This document shows, piece by piece, positions 36,132 to 46,036 of a stretch of DNA of 64,000 nt (the first letter of the stretch is position 1; the number at the start of each line of letters is the position of its first letter). Under the pieces are notes generated by a model, which was given only the letters and a program-made list of their open reading frames with translations, was not told the DNA's origin and made no database searches. The position numbers and the translations under genes were made by a program. Source of the stretch: Antrihabitans stalactiti (lineage in GTDB: Bacteria; Actinomycetota; Actinomycetes; Mycobacteriales; Mycobacteriaceae); the NCBI RefSeq assembly GCF_012932915.1, contig NZ_VCQU01000002.1, positions 661,680 to 725,679 on the forward strand. The letters run 5' to 3'.

Positions 36132-36161
36132 TTCAGGCAATTTCGGCGGTTCTTGCCTGAA
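36132..36161. terminator. Hairpin between convergent lipase and esterase genes
   Basis: TTCAGGCAA (36132-36140) and TTGCCTGAA (36153-36161) form a perfect 9-base stem with a 12-base loop, 26 bases after the lipase stop. The T-rich side is weak. The remaining 100 bases before the esterase stop show nothing notable. Confidence 0.5.
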
Positions 36162-36268
36162 CAATGACACTCTCGCCGAACTCGCTCGACTAGCCCTCAC
36201 GAAGCGTCGAGCGCATAGAAATGGTGGCGAAATCAGCCCTCGGAGCCACCATTTGTATGCACTGGGTC

Positions 36269-36964
36269 TCAGCGGTTCGCGACCTTATCGATGATCTCGG
36301 CAAGTTCGGCGGGCTTGGAGAACATCGGCCAATGACTGGTGGGCAGGTCGATGTATTCGGCGTCGATTTCGCGCAGTTCCTGGGCCATCGGGTGACCGGC
36401 ATCGCGGAATTGCAGCAGGACCTCGGACGGCAGCGCATTGCAGACGATTGTCGTGGGAACGTTCCGCCGAGCCGGGTTGGACAGCGCTAACGGTTCACGT
36501 GCGACGAGCGCAGGCTCCGGGACCGCGAGTTCGCGGATGCGCGCCAAGGTCGCGTCGTCGAGTCCGTCGAGGCTGTTGCCTGAGGCCTCTTGCTCCGCCC
36601 ACGTCGGCAGCGGCCACTCGGTGAGTGATTCGTCGAGTTCGGAGTTGATGGCGAGCCCATCGGCGAGGGGGCCAGCGTCGATGTAGATCACGCGCTCGAA
36701 TCGGTCGGGCGCGATATCCGTCGCGATGTATGCCGGTCCAGCGCCGCCGCTGTGTGCCACGAGAACCGAACCTTTGTCGGCGACGTCGAGGATGGCGCGA
36801 GCCTGATCCGAGAGCGTGACGCCGGCCCGATCGGCGTCGGGCGCCAGACCTGGCAGCGTCAATGACGTCACTCGGTTTCCTCGTTCGCGTAGGTCAGCGG
36901 CAACGGCGTCCCATGCCCACGCGCCGAGCCAAAATCCTGGGACGAGAACGATGTGCTTTGTCAT
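36269..36964 (-). CDS. Small alpha/beta hydrolase (esterase)
   Basis: 231 residues starting MTKHIVLVPGFWLGAWAWDAV. The oxyanion region HIVLVPGFWLG, nucleophile motif VLVAHSGGAG (Ser72) and His in LPTSHWPMFSKP fit a compact cytosolic hydrolase, like those acting on small esters. No signal peptide. Divergent from the WYL regulator gene, with a shared 63-base gap that carries TGTCAC repeats, so it is the regulator's most likely target. Confidence 0.85.
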   Translation of the reverse strand: MTKHIVLVPGFWLGAWAWDAVAADLRERGNRVTSLTLPGLAPDADRAGVTLSDQARAILDVADKGSVLVAHSGGAGPAYIATDIAPDRFERVIYIDAGPLADGLAINSELDESLTEWPLPTWAEQEASGNSLDGLDDATLARIRELAVPEPALVAREPLALSNPARRNVPTTIVCNALPSEVLLQFRDAGHPMAQELREIDAEYIDLPTSHWPMFSKPAELAEIIDKVANR

Positions 36965-36988
36965 GCCAGCCACAATGCCATCGGCCTG

Positions 36989-37018
36989 GTGACACCTGCC
37001 TGTCACTATTTATGTCAC
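36989..37018. promoter_or_regulatory. Candidate operator of the WYL regulator
   Basis: GTGACA (36989-36994), 6 bases, TGTCAC (37001-37006) forms a perfect inverted repeat. A third TGTCAC (37013-37018) repeats the second arm 12 bases on. It lies midway between the divergent esterase and WYL regulator genes. Confidence 0.6.
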
Positions 37019-37027
37019 GATTTATCG

Positions 37028-37717
37028 ATGCAGCGAGCGGCCCGACTTCACGCGATCATGGAGGAACTGCGCCGCGTCGGTGACCGTGGCCGAACAGCCG
37101 AACAACTCGCACACCTGTTGGAAGTCACGACGCGGACGATCAAACGCGACATCGCGACTTTGCAGGCGGCCGGCAGCGCCATCGCGGCGCAGGCGGGTCC
37201 GGGCGGCGGGTACTTCCTCATCGGCCAGCCGTCGCTGCCACCGGTCAATTTCACATCGGCGCAGGCAGTCGCGATCGCGGTCGCGTTGGCGATGAACCGC
37301 GACGCGCCGTACGCACAGGACGGTCGCGCTGCGCTGGCCAAGCTGCTCGATGTCATGGACCCCGCCTCTCGGCAGCAGGTCGAGAAAGTGGGCGCACGGG
37401 TGTGGGTGCGTGGGGCCGACGGTTCGGCGGCGACTATCCGCCGAGCGATCGAGGAGGGCGTGGAGCGGAACCTCGTCGTCTCGCTCGGCTACACGGACGG
37501 CGACGGAAACCGATCCCTCCGCAGAGTCGAGCCACAGCTTTTGGCGTTCACCGACGGCCATTGGTACGTCATCGGATGGTGTCTGACGCGCAACGCTGTG
37601 CGGTGGTTCCGCCTCGACCGCGTGACCGATGCAGCGGTCACGACACGCCAGTTCGAGCCGCGTGACCCCGCTGTCTTCGGCGAGCCACCAGCCGACGCGT
37701 TTCCGATCCGCGGGTGA
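37028..37717 (+). CDS. YafY-type HTH/WYL-domain transcriptional regulator
   Basis: 229 residues starting MQRAARLHAIMEELRR. N-terminal DeoR-like winged helix (about 1-58: RTAEQLAHLLEVTTRTIKRDIATLQAAG, GPGGGYFL), a connector, then a WYL domain (about 145-210: LGYTDGDGNRSLRRVEPQLLAFTDGHWYVIGWC). WYL proteins sense small nucleotide-like or other ligands and control nearby genes. It is divergent from an esterase gene and probably represses or activates it through the TGTCAC repeats. Confidence 0.9.
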   Translation: MQRAARLHAIMEELRRVGDRGRTAEQLAHLLEVTTRTIKRDIATLQAAGSAIAAQAGPGGGYFLIGQPSLPPVNFTSAQAVAIAVALAMNRDAPYAQDGRAALAKLLDVMDPASRQQVEKVGARVWVRGADGSAATIRRAIEEGVERNLVVSLGYTDGDGNRSLRRVEPQLLAFTDGHWYVIGWCLTRNAVRWFRLDRVTDAAVTTRQFEPRDPAVFGEPPADAFPIRG

Positions 37718-37769
37718 ACCGTAAAGCTTACGATCGACCGAGGTTGAACGCCGATCTCGGAGGTGTGCG

Positions 37770-39161
37770 ATGGCCAGCACAGGACAGTACGACCACGCGC
37801 GCCGTTCGCGAGCGGCGTGCGTTCTCGAATTCCTCGTGCTGGCCGGGGGAGCAGCGCTCATCGCTTTGGCAGTCGCGGTGTGGGCAATCTACGGACTGCT
37901 CCAGGTCATGAGCCTCAGCTCGCTCGTCTGGTGGGCGATCGGCGTCGTCCTCCTGGGCGGCGGGATCTTCCTCGCAGGGTGGTTCGGCGTACTCGAATAC
38001 TGGGACGGCCGACCGTGGCGCGAATTGGCAGACAAGGGCCGCGCCGGCCAAACCGAAACCGTGCGCACGGCTGATGGTGCCAAGCTGCACGTCGAAGTGG
38101 AGGGACCGGCGAACGCGCAGACGACGGTCGTCTTCGTGCACGGGATTCAGATGAACGCGAGCTCGTGGCGTTTTCAGCGAGCAGCGTTGGCGGACAGCTC
38201 GGTCCGCAGGGTCAGCTACGACGCGCGTGGGCACGGCAAGTCCGACGCGCGAAAGCTGGACCAGAAGGTCCGCGGTGTGCGGCAACTGGCAGAGGACTTG
38301 GGGTTGGTCATCGATGCCACCGCGCGGACCGGCCGACTCGTCCTGTGCGGCCATTCGATGGGTGGCTTGACCGTTCTTGCGCTCCCCGTCGTTCGCCCGG
38401 ATCTCGCCCTCCGCACCAGCGGTTACGTGCTGTGCTCGGCGACGCCGGACCGACTCGGCACGACCATGACCTTCGGCCTGTGGCGGATTCTCTCGCCGGT
38501 CAGCTGGCTGATGCGTCGTGAAGCGGCCGGTTTCCTGTTGGTGCTCGACGCGCTGCCCAGGTTCGTTCCGCGATTGATGGGGCTGGCGCCGTACCTGCTG
38601 TCGCTGCGATATTTCGCAATTGGCAAACGGGGTTCCAAGAAGGCGTTACGCACGACTGCATCGATCGTCTACGCCAACGGTTTTCGCCAGACCGGCGACC
38701 TCGTCGCGGCGATTCTCGATCACGACGAGCGGCCGACGTTGGCCGCGTTGGGCGACGCGCATGTCGCTGTGATCGAGGGTGCCAAGGATCGAATCGTTCC
38801 CGCCCGAGATCGCAATTTCATCGGTTCGCTACCCGATGCGACGCTGACGACTGTCGACAAATGCGGGCACATGACGATCCTCGAGGCCAAGGACGAAGTC
38901 AACGCCGAGCTGCTTCGCATCGTCACGGCAGTCGAGAGCGAGAGCGTCGGCGCCGGACCGAACATCGTCATGTCGAAAAACGATGCCGCGACCGAGACCA
39001 ACGAGCCTATGACGCCCGCTTACAAGTCGACCGGCGGCAGCATCATCGACAGCCTGGGTGACCTGGTCGAGACGGTCGAGGGCATGACCCCAGCCGGACC
39101 GATACGGGACGGCCTGCATGGGATTCACAAATTGCTAGGTGTCCAGCACGAGAACCATTAG
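37770..39161 (+). CDS. Membrane-anchored alpha/beta hydrolase
   Basis: 463 residues with a ribosome-binding site (GGAGGT) before the ATG. Two N-terminal helices (about 17-45 and 50-75) anchor the protein. The hydrolase domain (about 115-400) has FVHGIQMNASSW, YDARGHGKSD, nucleophile motif LCGHSMGGL (Ser196), EGAKDRIVP and KCGHMTIL. The substrate is unknown. The last 50 residues are a separate tail whose end (VEGMTPAGPIRDGLHGIHKLL) resembles the end of the neighbouring DUF1844 protein. The two genes converge and overlap by 4 bases. Confidence 0.87.
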   Translation: MASTGQYDHARRSRAACVLEFLVLAGGAALIALAVAVWAIYGLLQVMSLSSLVWWAIGVVLLGGGIFLAGWFGVLEYWDGRPWRELADKGRAGQTETVRTADGAKLHVEVEGPANAQTTVVFVHGIQMNASSWRFQRAALADSSVRRVSYDARGHGKSDARKLDQKVRGVRQLAEDLGLVIDATARTGRLVLCGHSMGGLTVLALPVVRPDLALRTSGYVLCSATPDRLGTTMTFGLWRILSPVSWLMRREAAGFLLVLDALPRFVPRLMGLAPYLLSLRYFAIGKRGSKKALRTTASIVYANGFRQTGDLVAAILDHDERPTLAALGDAHVAVIEGAKDRIVPARDRNFIGSLPDATLTTVDKCGHMTILEAKDEVNAELLRIVTAVESESVGAGPNIVMSKNDAATETNEPMTPAYKSTGGSIIDSLGDLVETVEGMTPAGPIRDGLHGIHKLLGVQHENH

Positions 39162-39493
39162 GTCCAGACGGGTCCGGTCAGCTTCTCTCCCGGGCCTTTG
39201 CCTGGCTCGTCGGGGTGCGCAGACGATTCGCGGAACGCCTTCTGCAGCGCCTGCAAGCCCTCGCGGATCGGACCAGCGTGCGGACCGAGGTACTCGACCG
39301 ACGCCGTGACCAGGCCGGCGAGCGCAGTGATCACCCGACGCGCTTCGTCGAGGTCACGGTGGGGGCTGTTATCCGGGTCCGGATCGGACAGTCCCAGCTT
39401 CTCGGCTGCCGAACTCATCAGCATCACTGCAGCTCGGCTGATTACCTCGACCGCAGGGACGTCGGCTAGCTCACGGACGGGTTGGTCGCTCAC
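39158..39493 (-). CDS. DUF1844 protein
   Basis: 111 residues from a GTG, starting MSDQPVRELADVPAVEVISRAAVMLMSSAAEKLGL, which is the DUF1844 signature in actinobacteria. A second helical segment reads RRVITALAGLVTASVEYLGPHAGPIREGLQALQKAF. It is soluble, helical and of unknown function, and DUF1844 genes are commonly found just upstream of infC, as here. TAGCGT lies 8 bases before the start, suggesting a leaderless transcript. Confidence 0.88.
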   Translation of the reverse strand: MSDQPVRELADVPAVEVISRAAVMLMSSAAEKLGLSDPDPDNSPHRDLDEARRVITALAGLVTASVEYLGPHAGPIREGLQALQKAFRESSAHPDEPGKGPGEKLTGPVWT

Positions 39494-39501
39494 GGGTGCC
39501 G

Positions 39502-39507
39502 ACGCTA
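39502..39507 (-). promoter_or_regulatory. -10 box for the DUF1844 gene (leaderless)
   Basis: TAGCGT on the minus strand, 8 bases before the GTG at 39493. Confidence 0.45.
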
Positions 39508-39513
39508 CCGTTC

Positions 39514-39558
39514 CCGTGCGCGTGTCTCACTGCCAGAGGGGTGAAAATCACGCACAGT
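39514..39558. repeat. Palindromic repeat copy 2
   Basis: It matches the element at 1895-1938 at about 37 of 45 positions (shared blocks CCGTGCGCG, GTCTCAC, AGGGGTGAAA and CGCAC). The inner TCAC/GTGA and outer GTGCG/CGCAC arms are kept, though the pairing is weaker. Here it lies between the divergent DUF1844 and infC genes, so it is not acting simply as a terminator. Confidence 0.65.
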
Positions 39559-39591
39559 TTCCGACGATTCGGTCGCGACGTGCATAAATGC

Positions 39592-39597
39592 TAGACT
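39592..39597 (+). promoter_or_regulatory. Candidate -10 box of the infC operon
   Basis: TAGACT. A weak -35 (TTCGGT, 39568-39573) is 18 bases upstream. This would give a leader of about 310 bases. Confidence 0.4.
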
Positions 39598-39603
39598 TCT
39601 CCC

Positions 39604-39911
39604 CGACGACCTCCCTGAACGGTTCATGCGAACCCTCAGGGCAGTAAGTGGAGCCCGACTCCCACCGTTGCGCGGCAAGCACACGCTACGGTTCCGGTCG
39701 CTCGTTCGAGGCGTCTTGCATTAGACACCGCGAATGAGCTCCCTCGATATTTTCGAGGGGTTGTCGCCATGCCTATGGGCTGTGCGTCAGCAGATCGGTC
39801 GACAATCGGGCCTCGCATCGGAAACGACGCGGGGTTCTTTGCGTTGAGTACGGGAAGGGTTCCAGGCTGCGGGCGGTTGTCATAAGGACACCGCTCTACC
39901 TAGGAGGCCCC
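39604..39911 (+). promoter_or_regulatory. Long structured infC leader with attenuator-like hairpins
   Basis: About 310 non-coding bases with at least three stems: CCCTGA/TCAGGG enclosing GGTTC/GAACC (39613-39641), CCCTCGA/TCGAGGG (39741-39759), and CCTCGC/GCGGGG followed by TTCTTT (39811-39840). The last resembles a terminator stem. AGGAGG (39902-39907) precedes the ATC start. Ribosomal-protein feedback or attenuation is plausible, because infC-rpmI-rplT leaders are regulated in other bacteria; no specific leader family was recognised. Confidence 0.5.
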
Positions 39912-40532
<621 letters not shown>

Positions 40533-40585
40533 ACCACCACATTTCACAATGTGAACAGAGCACGACCGAGAACCAGGGGATTTCA

Positions 40586-40780
40586 ATGCCAAAGATGAAG
40601 AGCCACAGCGGCGCCTCGAAGCGATTCAAGGTGTCCGGGCGCGGCAAGCTGCTCCGCGAGCAGGCAAACCGTCGCCACCTGCTCGAGCACAAGTCCAGCC
40701 GCCGGACCCGTCGCCTCGAGGGCACGGAGTCGGTTGCAAAGGTTGACGCTCCGCGCATCAAGCGCTTGCTCGGTATCTAA
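40586..40780 (+). CDS. rpmI: 50S ribosomal protein L35
   Basis: 64 residues, [20 protein letters not shown], the complete basic L35 sequence with the conserved KRFK and SSRRTRRL stretches. It sits between infC and rplT in the usual operon. AGGGGA precedes the ATG. Confidence 0.98.
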   Translation: MPKMKSHSGASKRFKVSGRGKLLREQANRRHLLEHKSSRRTRRLEGTESVAKVDAPRIKRLLGI

Positions 40781-40826
40781 CTTGACCATCGGGGCGTAAC
40801 TGCCCCCAGATCGACAGGATTTTCCA

Positions 40827-41216
40827 GTGGCACGCGTTAAAAGGGCGGTCAACGCCCAGAAGAAGCGTCGGAGTGTACTCGAGGCATCGAAGGGCTACCG
40901 CGGTCAGCGTTCGCGCCTCTACCGCAAGGCCAAGGAGCAGCAGCTCCACTCGCTCGGCTACGCATACCGCGACCGCCGGGCGCGCAAGGGTGATTTCCGC
41001 AAGCTGTGGATCACCCGCATCAACGCCGCGGCTCGCGCCAACGACATCACGTACAACCGCTTCGTCCAGGGCCTCAAGGCCGCTGGCGTAGAGGTCGACC
41101 GCAAGATCCTCGCGGAACTCGCGGTGTCGGACGCCGAGGCGTTCGCCGGCTTGGTTGCGATCGCGAAGGCAGCACTGCCTTCGGATGTAAACGCTGCCAA
41201 CGCACCGGCTGCTTGA
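40827..41216 (+). CDS. rplT: 50S ribosomal protein L20
   Basis: 129 residues: [38 protein letters not shown], full length, with [42 protein letters not shown]. It is needed for early assembly of the 50S subunit. In other bacteria L20 represses its own operon by binding the leader, which may bear on the infC leader seen here. A strong hairpin follows the stop. Confidence 0.98.
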   Translation: MARVKRAVNAQKKRRSVLEASKGYRGQRSRLYRKAKEQQLHSLGYAYRDRRARKGDFRKLWITRINAAARANDITYNRFVQGLKAAGVEVDRKILAELAVSDAEAFAGLVAIAKAALPSDVNAANAPAA

Positions 41217-41226
41217 TTCACGACCC

Positions 41227-41268
41227 ACGACCCGTGGAGCCCCTCACCGAGCGGACTCCACGGGTCGT
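41227..41268 (+). promoter_or_regulatory. 13-base-pair hairpin covering the tsnR start
   Basis: ACGACCCGTGGAG (41227-41239) pairs perfectly with CTCCACGGGTCGT (41256-41268), with a 16-base loop. It starts 11 bases after the rplT stop, like a terminator, but has no T run. The tsnR GTG (41234) is inside its left arm. Confidence 0.6.
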
Positions 41269-42037
41269 CTCGTCTGTAAAGCTGCATCGCACTGCCGATC
41301 GTAAGAAGACCGGCGAGTTCCTCGCGGAGGGAGCGAACGCGGTCGGGTCGGCACTCGACGGGGGCCATGTCAGCGAGCTGTTCTACACAGCCGACGCCGG
41401 CGCACGCGCGATGGCGCTCGTCGATCGTGCGTTGAAGTCAGGACTGCGGGCATCGCTCGTCAACGACAAGGCCGCCCGAGCACTGGGAGACACGGTCACG
41501 CCGCCAGGACTGGTCGCCGTCTGCCGCCAGATCGACGTTCCGTTGTCGCAAGTGCTCGGCGCAAAGCCGCGGTTGCTGGCCGTTCCGATCGACATAGCCG
41601 ACCCAGGCAACGCAGGCACTGTGGTTCGCGTTGCTGATGCGGTCGGCGCCGACGGAGTCGTCTTCGCAGGCAACACGGTCGATCCGCACAACGGCAAGTG
41701 TGTCCGCGCGTCCGCAGGCAGCCTGTTCCATATCCCCATCGCACGGGAGCGCAGCATCGACTCGGTGCTCGACAGCCTGACCGATATTCGGTTGTTCGCC
41801 ACCGCGGCCGATGGTGAAGTAGATCTGGACGATGCAGACGAACTGCTCGACGGCCCGACCGCATGGCTGTTCGGCAACGAAGCCCATGGTCTGCCGTCCA
41901 GCGTTCTCGCTCGCGCCGATCACCGCATTCGCATCCCGATCCAGGGCCGTGCGGAGAGCTTGAATCTGGCTACGGCAGCGGCGATCTGTCTGTATGCGAG
42001 CTCACGCGCGCAACGAAGGGGCAAATCAATCTCGTAG
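41234..42037 (+). CDS. tsnR: SpoU-family 23S rRNA (ribose-2'-O) methyltransferase
   Basis: 267 residues from GTG (VEPLTERTPRVVSSVKLHR, which aligns with the mycobacterial start MLTERSARVTAAVKLHR). SPOUT motifs: AVPIDIADPGNAGTVVRVADAVG, AWLFGNEAHGLP and IRIPIQGRAESLNLATAAAI. An N-terminal L30e-like RNA-binding domain covers about 1-100. It methylates a ribose in 23S rRNA; the exact site is not deducible. The gene follows rplT as in M. tuberculosis. No ribosome-binding site is visible and the start lies in a hairpin. Confidence 0.9.
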   Translation: MEPLTERTPRVVSSVKLHRTADRKKTGEFLAEGANAVGSALDGGHVSELFYTADAGARAMALVDRALKSGLRASLVNDKAARALGDTVTPPGLVAVCRQIDVPLSQVLGAKPRLLAVPIDIADPGNAGTVVRVADAVGADGVVFAGNTVDPHNGKCVRASAGSLFHIPIARERSIDSVLDSLTDIRLFATAADGEVDLDDADELLDGPTAWLFGNEAHGLPSSVLARADHRIRIPIQGRAESLNLATAAAICLYASSRAQRRGKSIS

Positions 42038-42051
42038 GATCAAATTCCTAC
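42034..42051 (+). promoter_or_regulatory. Inverted repeat at the pheS promoter
   Basis: GTAGGA (42034-42039) and TCCTAC (42046-42051), 6 bases apart, begin on the tsnR stop and end 25 bases before the pheS ATG. TACATA (42049-42054) may be the -10 box. AGGAG precedes the ATG. No T-box structure is seen. Confidence 0.4.
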
Positions 42052-42055
42052 ATAG

Positions 42056-43108
<1,053 letters not shown>

Positions 43109-43127
43109 GAAAGAAAGCGACTTCGAC

Positions 43128-45596
43128 GTGCGAGTAGCGCAATCCTGGTTGACCGAGATCCTCGACCGGGCCAATCCCGGCTGGTCGGTGACTCCCGAGG
43201 AGTTGGACGCGGGTTTCGTGCGCGTCGGACTCGAGGTGGAAGAGGTCGACCCGTTGCATCCGGTCGACGGTCCGTTGGTGGTCGGCCGAGTGGCCGACAT
43301 CGAGGAACTCACCGAGTTCAAGAAGCCGATCCGGTTCTGTCAGGTCGACGTCGGTGAAGCAGAGCCGCGTGGAATCGTCTGCGGCGCACGGAACTTCTCG
43401 GTGGGCGACCTGGTCGTCGTTGCCCTGCCCGGCGCCGTGCTTCCGGGTGGCTTCGAGATCGCGTCGCGCAAGACCTACGGTCGCGTCTCGGACGGCATGA
43501 TCTGCTCGGTCGCCGAACTCGGTGTCGGCAAGGACCATTCGGGGATTTTGGTCCTCGAACCCGGGACCGCGAAGCCGGGATCCGACGGCAACGAGTTGCT
43601 CGGTCTCGGCGACACCATCATCGAACTCAACATCACCCCCGACCGCGGCTATTGCTTCTCTCTTCGTGGCCTCACCCGTGAACTCGCGTGCGGTTTCGAC
43701 CTTGAATTCGCCGACCCTGCAATCGAACTCGCGCAGAACGCCAAGGGCGAAGCGTGGCCCGTGACGGTCGAGCCCGATTCCGGCGCGACGCGATTCGCGC
43801 TGCGCAGGGTCACCGGGATCGACCCACAGGCGACGAGTCCGTGGTGGTTGCAACGCCGTCTGCTGTTGTCGGGCGTGCGGCCGATTTCGCCTGCGGTCGA
43901 CGTCACCAACTACGTGATGCTCGAGCTCGGCCAGCCGCTGCACGCGTTCGATGCTGCAAAGCTCAACGGCGGGTTGGTCGTTCGTCGCGCGACAGCGGGA
44001 GAGAAGCTGTCCACTCTCGACGATGCGGAGCGAGTGCTCGACGTGGAAGACGTCGTCATCGCAGACGACACCGGCGTGATCTCACTTGCAGGGGTGATGG
44101 GTGGCGCGACGACAGAGGTCGGCGGCGAGTCGACCGACATCCTGCTCGAGGCAGCGACCTGGAATCCACTGGCGATCTTCCGCACTGCCCGCCGGCACAA
44201 GCTGTCGTCGGAGGCCTCGAAACGATTCGAGCGCGTCGTAGACCCCGCCCTCAACATTGCCGCGCTCGATCGTGCCGCCTCCCTGCTGGTCGAGATCGCC
44301 GGTGGCACAGTGGAAGACGTCCTCACCGATGTCGGTGGCGCGCCTGCAGCACGTCCGTCGATCAAGATCGCGGCCGATCTCCCGGACCGCATCGCTGGAG
44401 TGTCCTACCCGGCAGGCACGACGGTCAGTCGTCTTACGCAAATCGGTTGCGCCGTCAAGGGAAAGGGCACGCTGGCGGTCACGCCGCCGTCGTGGCGGCC
44501 CGATCTCGTCCAGCCGGCCGACCTCGTCGAGGAAGTGCTGCGGCTCGAAGGGCTGGAGCAGATTCCGTCAGTGCTGGTCGCGGCGCCGCCCGGTCGCGGT
44601 TTGACCGCGGCCCAGCGACGGCGGCGCGCGCTCGGCCGTGCCCTCGCCTTCGAAGGTTTCGTCGAGGTACCCCCGCCGGTGTTTCTGCCGACGGGCGTGT
44701 TCGATATCTGGGGGCTCGACCGGGACGATCCGAGGCGCCACACCGCCCGCGTGCTGAATCCGCTGGAAGCGGACCGACCCGAATTGGCAACGACCCTGCT
44801 ACCCGGTTTGCTCGAAGTGGCCGGCCGCAATATCGCTCGGGGCCAGCGTGACCTGTCGATCTTCGGGATCGCGCAGGTCGTGCAGCCCGGTCCGAACACC
44901 CGTGCCGTGGATCCGCTGCCTGTCGATCGCCGACCCACCGACGACGAGATCGCGGTCCTGAAAGCCTCGTTGCCTGCGCAGCCCGTCCACATCGCGGGCG
45001 TCTTGACCGGTGATCGCGAACCGCGAGGCCCGTGGGGGCCAGGTCGGCCTGCCCAAGCCGAAGACGCGTTCGCGGCCGTCGAAGCAATTGCGTTGACCGC
45101 TGGCGTCACCATCGAACGGCAGGCTGCCCAGCAGCTGCCGTGGCATCCCGGCAGGTGCGCAGCGCTGCTCGTCGACGGTGTCGTCGTCGGTCACGCAGGG
45201 GAACTGCACCCTGCGGTGCTCGAGCGGTCGCATCTGCCGCGTCGGACGTGTGCGTTCGAACTCGATCTCGATGCGCTGCCGATCGTCGAATCCCTGCCTG
45301 CACCTGCTGTTTCCCCGTTCCCTGCCGTGCTGCAGGACGTGTCGGTGGCGGTCGACAAGTCGGTTCCCGCGTCCGTGGTCGAGGCAGCGCTGCTGTTCGG
45401 TGCAGGCGATCTGCTCGAGGACATCAGACTGTTCGACGTCTACGAGGGCGAGCAGCTCGGCGGCCGCAAGTCGCTCACGTTCGCGCTGCGCATCCGCGCC
45501 CACGACCGCACCCTCACCGAAGACGAGGCCAGCGCGGTCCGGGATGCGGCCGTTGCTGCCGCGGCCACAGCTGTCGGCGCCGAACTCCGGAGCTGA
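43128..45596 (+). CDS. pheT: Phenylalanyl-tRNA synthetase beta subunit
   Basis: 822 residues from a GTG ([20 protein letters not shown]), 19 bases after pheS. The order is typical: EMAP-like tRNA-binding domain (about 38-150), B3/4 editing domain ([22 protein letters not shown]), B5 DNA-binding-like domain, the catalytic-like core and the C-terminal anticodon-binding FDX domain ([17 protein letters not shown]...). It discriminates against tyrosine and binds tRNA-Phe. The frame is open upstream, overlapping pheS, but the chosen start gives the conserved N-terminus. Confidence 0.98.
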   Translation: MRVAQSWLTEILDRANPGWSVTPEELDAGFVRVGLEVEEVDPLHPVDGPLVVGRVADIEELTEFKKPIRFCQVDVGEAEPRGIVCGARNFSVGDLVVVALPGAVLPGGFEIASRKTYGRVSDGMICSVAELGVGKDHSGILVLEPGTAKPGSDGNELLGLGDTIIELNITPDRGYCFSLRGLTRELACGFDLEFADPAIELAQNAKGEAWPVTVEPDSGATRFALRRVTGIDPQATSPWWLQRRLLLSGVRPISPAVDVTNYVMLELGQPLHAFDAAKLNGGLVVRRATAGEKLSTLDDAERVLDVEDVVIADDTGVISLAGVMGGATTEVGGESTDILLEAATWNPLAIFRTARRHKLSSEASKRFERVVDPALNIAALDRAASLLVEIAGGTVEDVLTDVGGAPAARPSIKIAADLPDRIAGVSYPAGTTVSRLTQIGCAVKGKGTLAVTPPSWRPDLVQPADLVEEVLRLEGLEQIPSVLVAAPPGRGLTAAQRRRRALGRALAFEGFVEVPPPVFLPTGVFDIWGLDRDDPRRHTARVLNPLEADRPELATTLLPGLLEVAGRNIARGQRDLSIFGIAQVVQPGPNTRAVDPLPVDRRPTDDEIAVLKASLPAQPVHIAGVLTGDREPRGPWGPGRPAQAEDAFAAVEAIALTAGVTIERQAAQQLPWHPGRCAALLVDGVVVGHAGELHPAVLERSHLPRRTCAFELDLDALPIVESLPAPAVSPFPAVLQDVSVAVDKSVPASVVEAALLFGAGDLLEDIRLFDVYEGEQLGGRKSLTFALRIRAHDRTLTEDEASAVRDAAVAAAATAVGAELRS

Positions 45597-45597
45597 G

Positions 45598-45603
45598 TAG
45601 CCT
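45598..45603 (+). promoter_or_regulatory. -10 box for the 45611 gene (leaderless)
   Basis: TAGCCT followed by exactly 7 bases and GTG at 45611. It overlaps the last bases of pheT and follows its stop. Confidence 0.5.
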
Positions 45604-45610
45604 GGGCGTC

Positions 45611-46036
45611 GTGGTGGACAACAGCGACGCACTCGCATGGTTACGTACTTTGACCGACCAAGAACTGCGGGATGTGGTGCGAGACGTCACGGCGGATCGA
45701 CCCGGTCTCGCGGCATTGCATGCGGCGGCGGTCGGGAATGTGCCACCGCCGGTGCAGCTTCCGGCTGTGGCACCTGCGCCGGTGATCGCGCCTACGGTCC
45801 AGGCACCTGCGCCTGACTACACCGACGCCGGTGTTCCTACGCTCGATCGCGTCCGCGACAAGATCGACCAACGCTTCGGCACTTCGCTGGGCCGCCGCGA
45901 ACTCGACAAGTCGACTCCTGCAGGTCAGTCGCTGCAAGAGCAGTGGGATGCACGCGAAAAGGCCGGTCGTGAGCGGCTGGAAGAGATTCGCCGCTCCGTG
46001 CACGGCACCGAAGACAAGCCGAAGGGCACCGAGTGA
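45611..46036 (+). CDS. Hypothetical protein
   Basis: 141 residues from GTG (a second GTG follows directly). A short helical N-terminus (DALAWLRTLTDQELRDVVRDVTADRPGL), a Pro/Ala/Val-rich linker (about 45-75), and a charged helical C-terminus (TLDRVRDKIDQRFGTSLGRRELDKSTP...EEIRRSVHG). No domain recognised. Soluble. The stop overlaps the next gene's GTG, so it belongs to an operon with another unknown protein and a lipoprotein amidase. Confidence 0.65.
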   Translation: MVDNSDALAWLRTLTDQELRDVVRDVTADRPGLAALHAAAVGNVPPPVQLPAVAPAPVIAPTVQAPAPDYTDAGVPTLDRVRDKIDQRFGTSLGRRELDKSTPAGQSLQEQWDAREKAGRERLEEIRRSVHGTEDKPKGTE

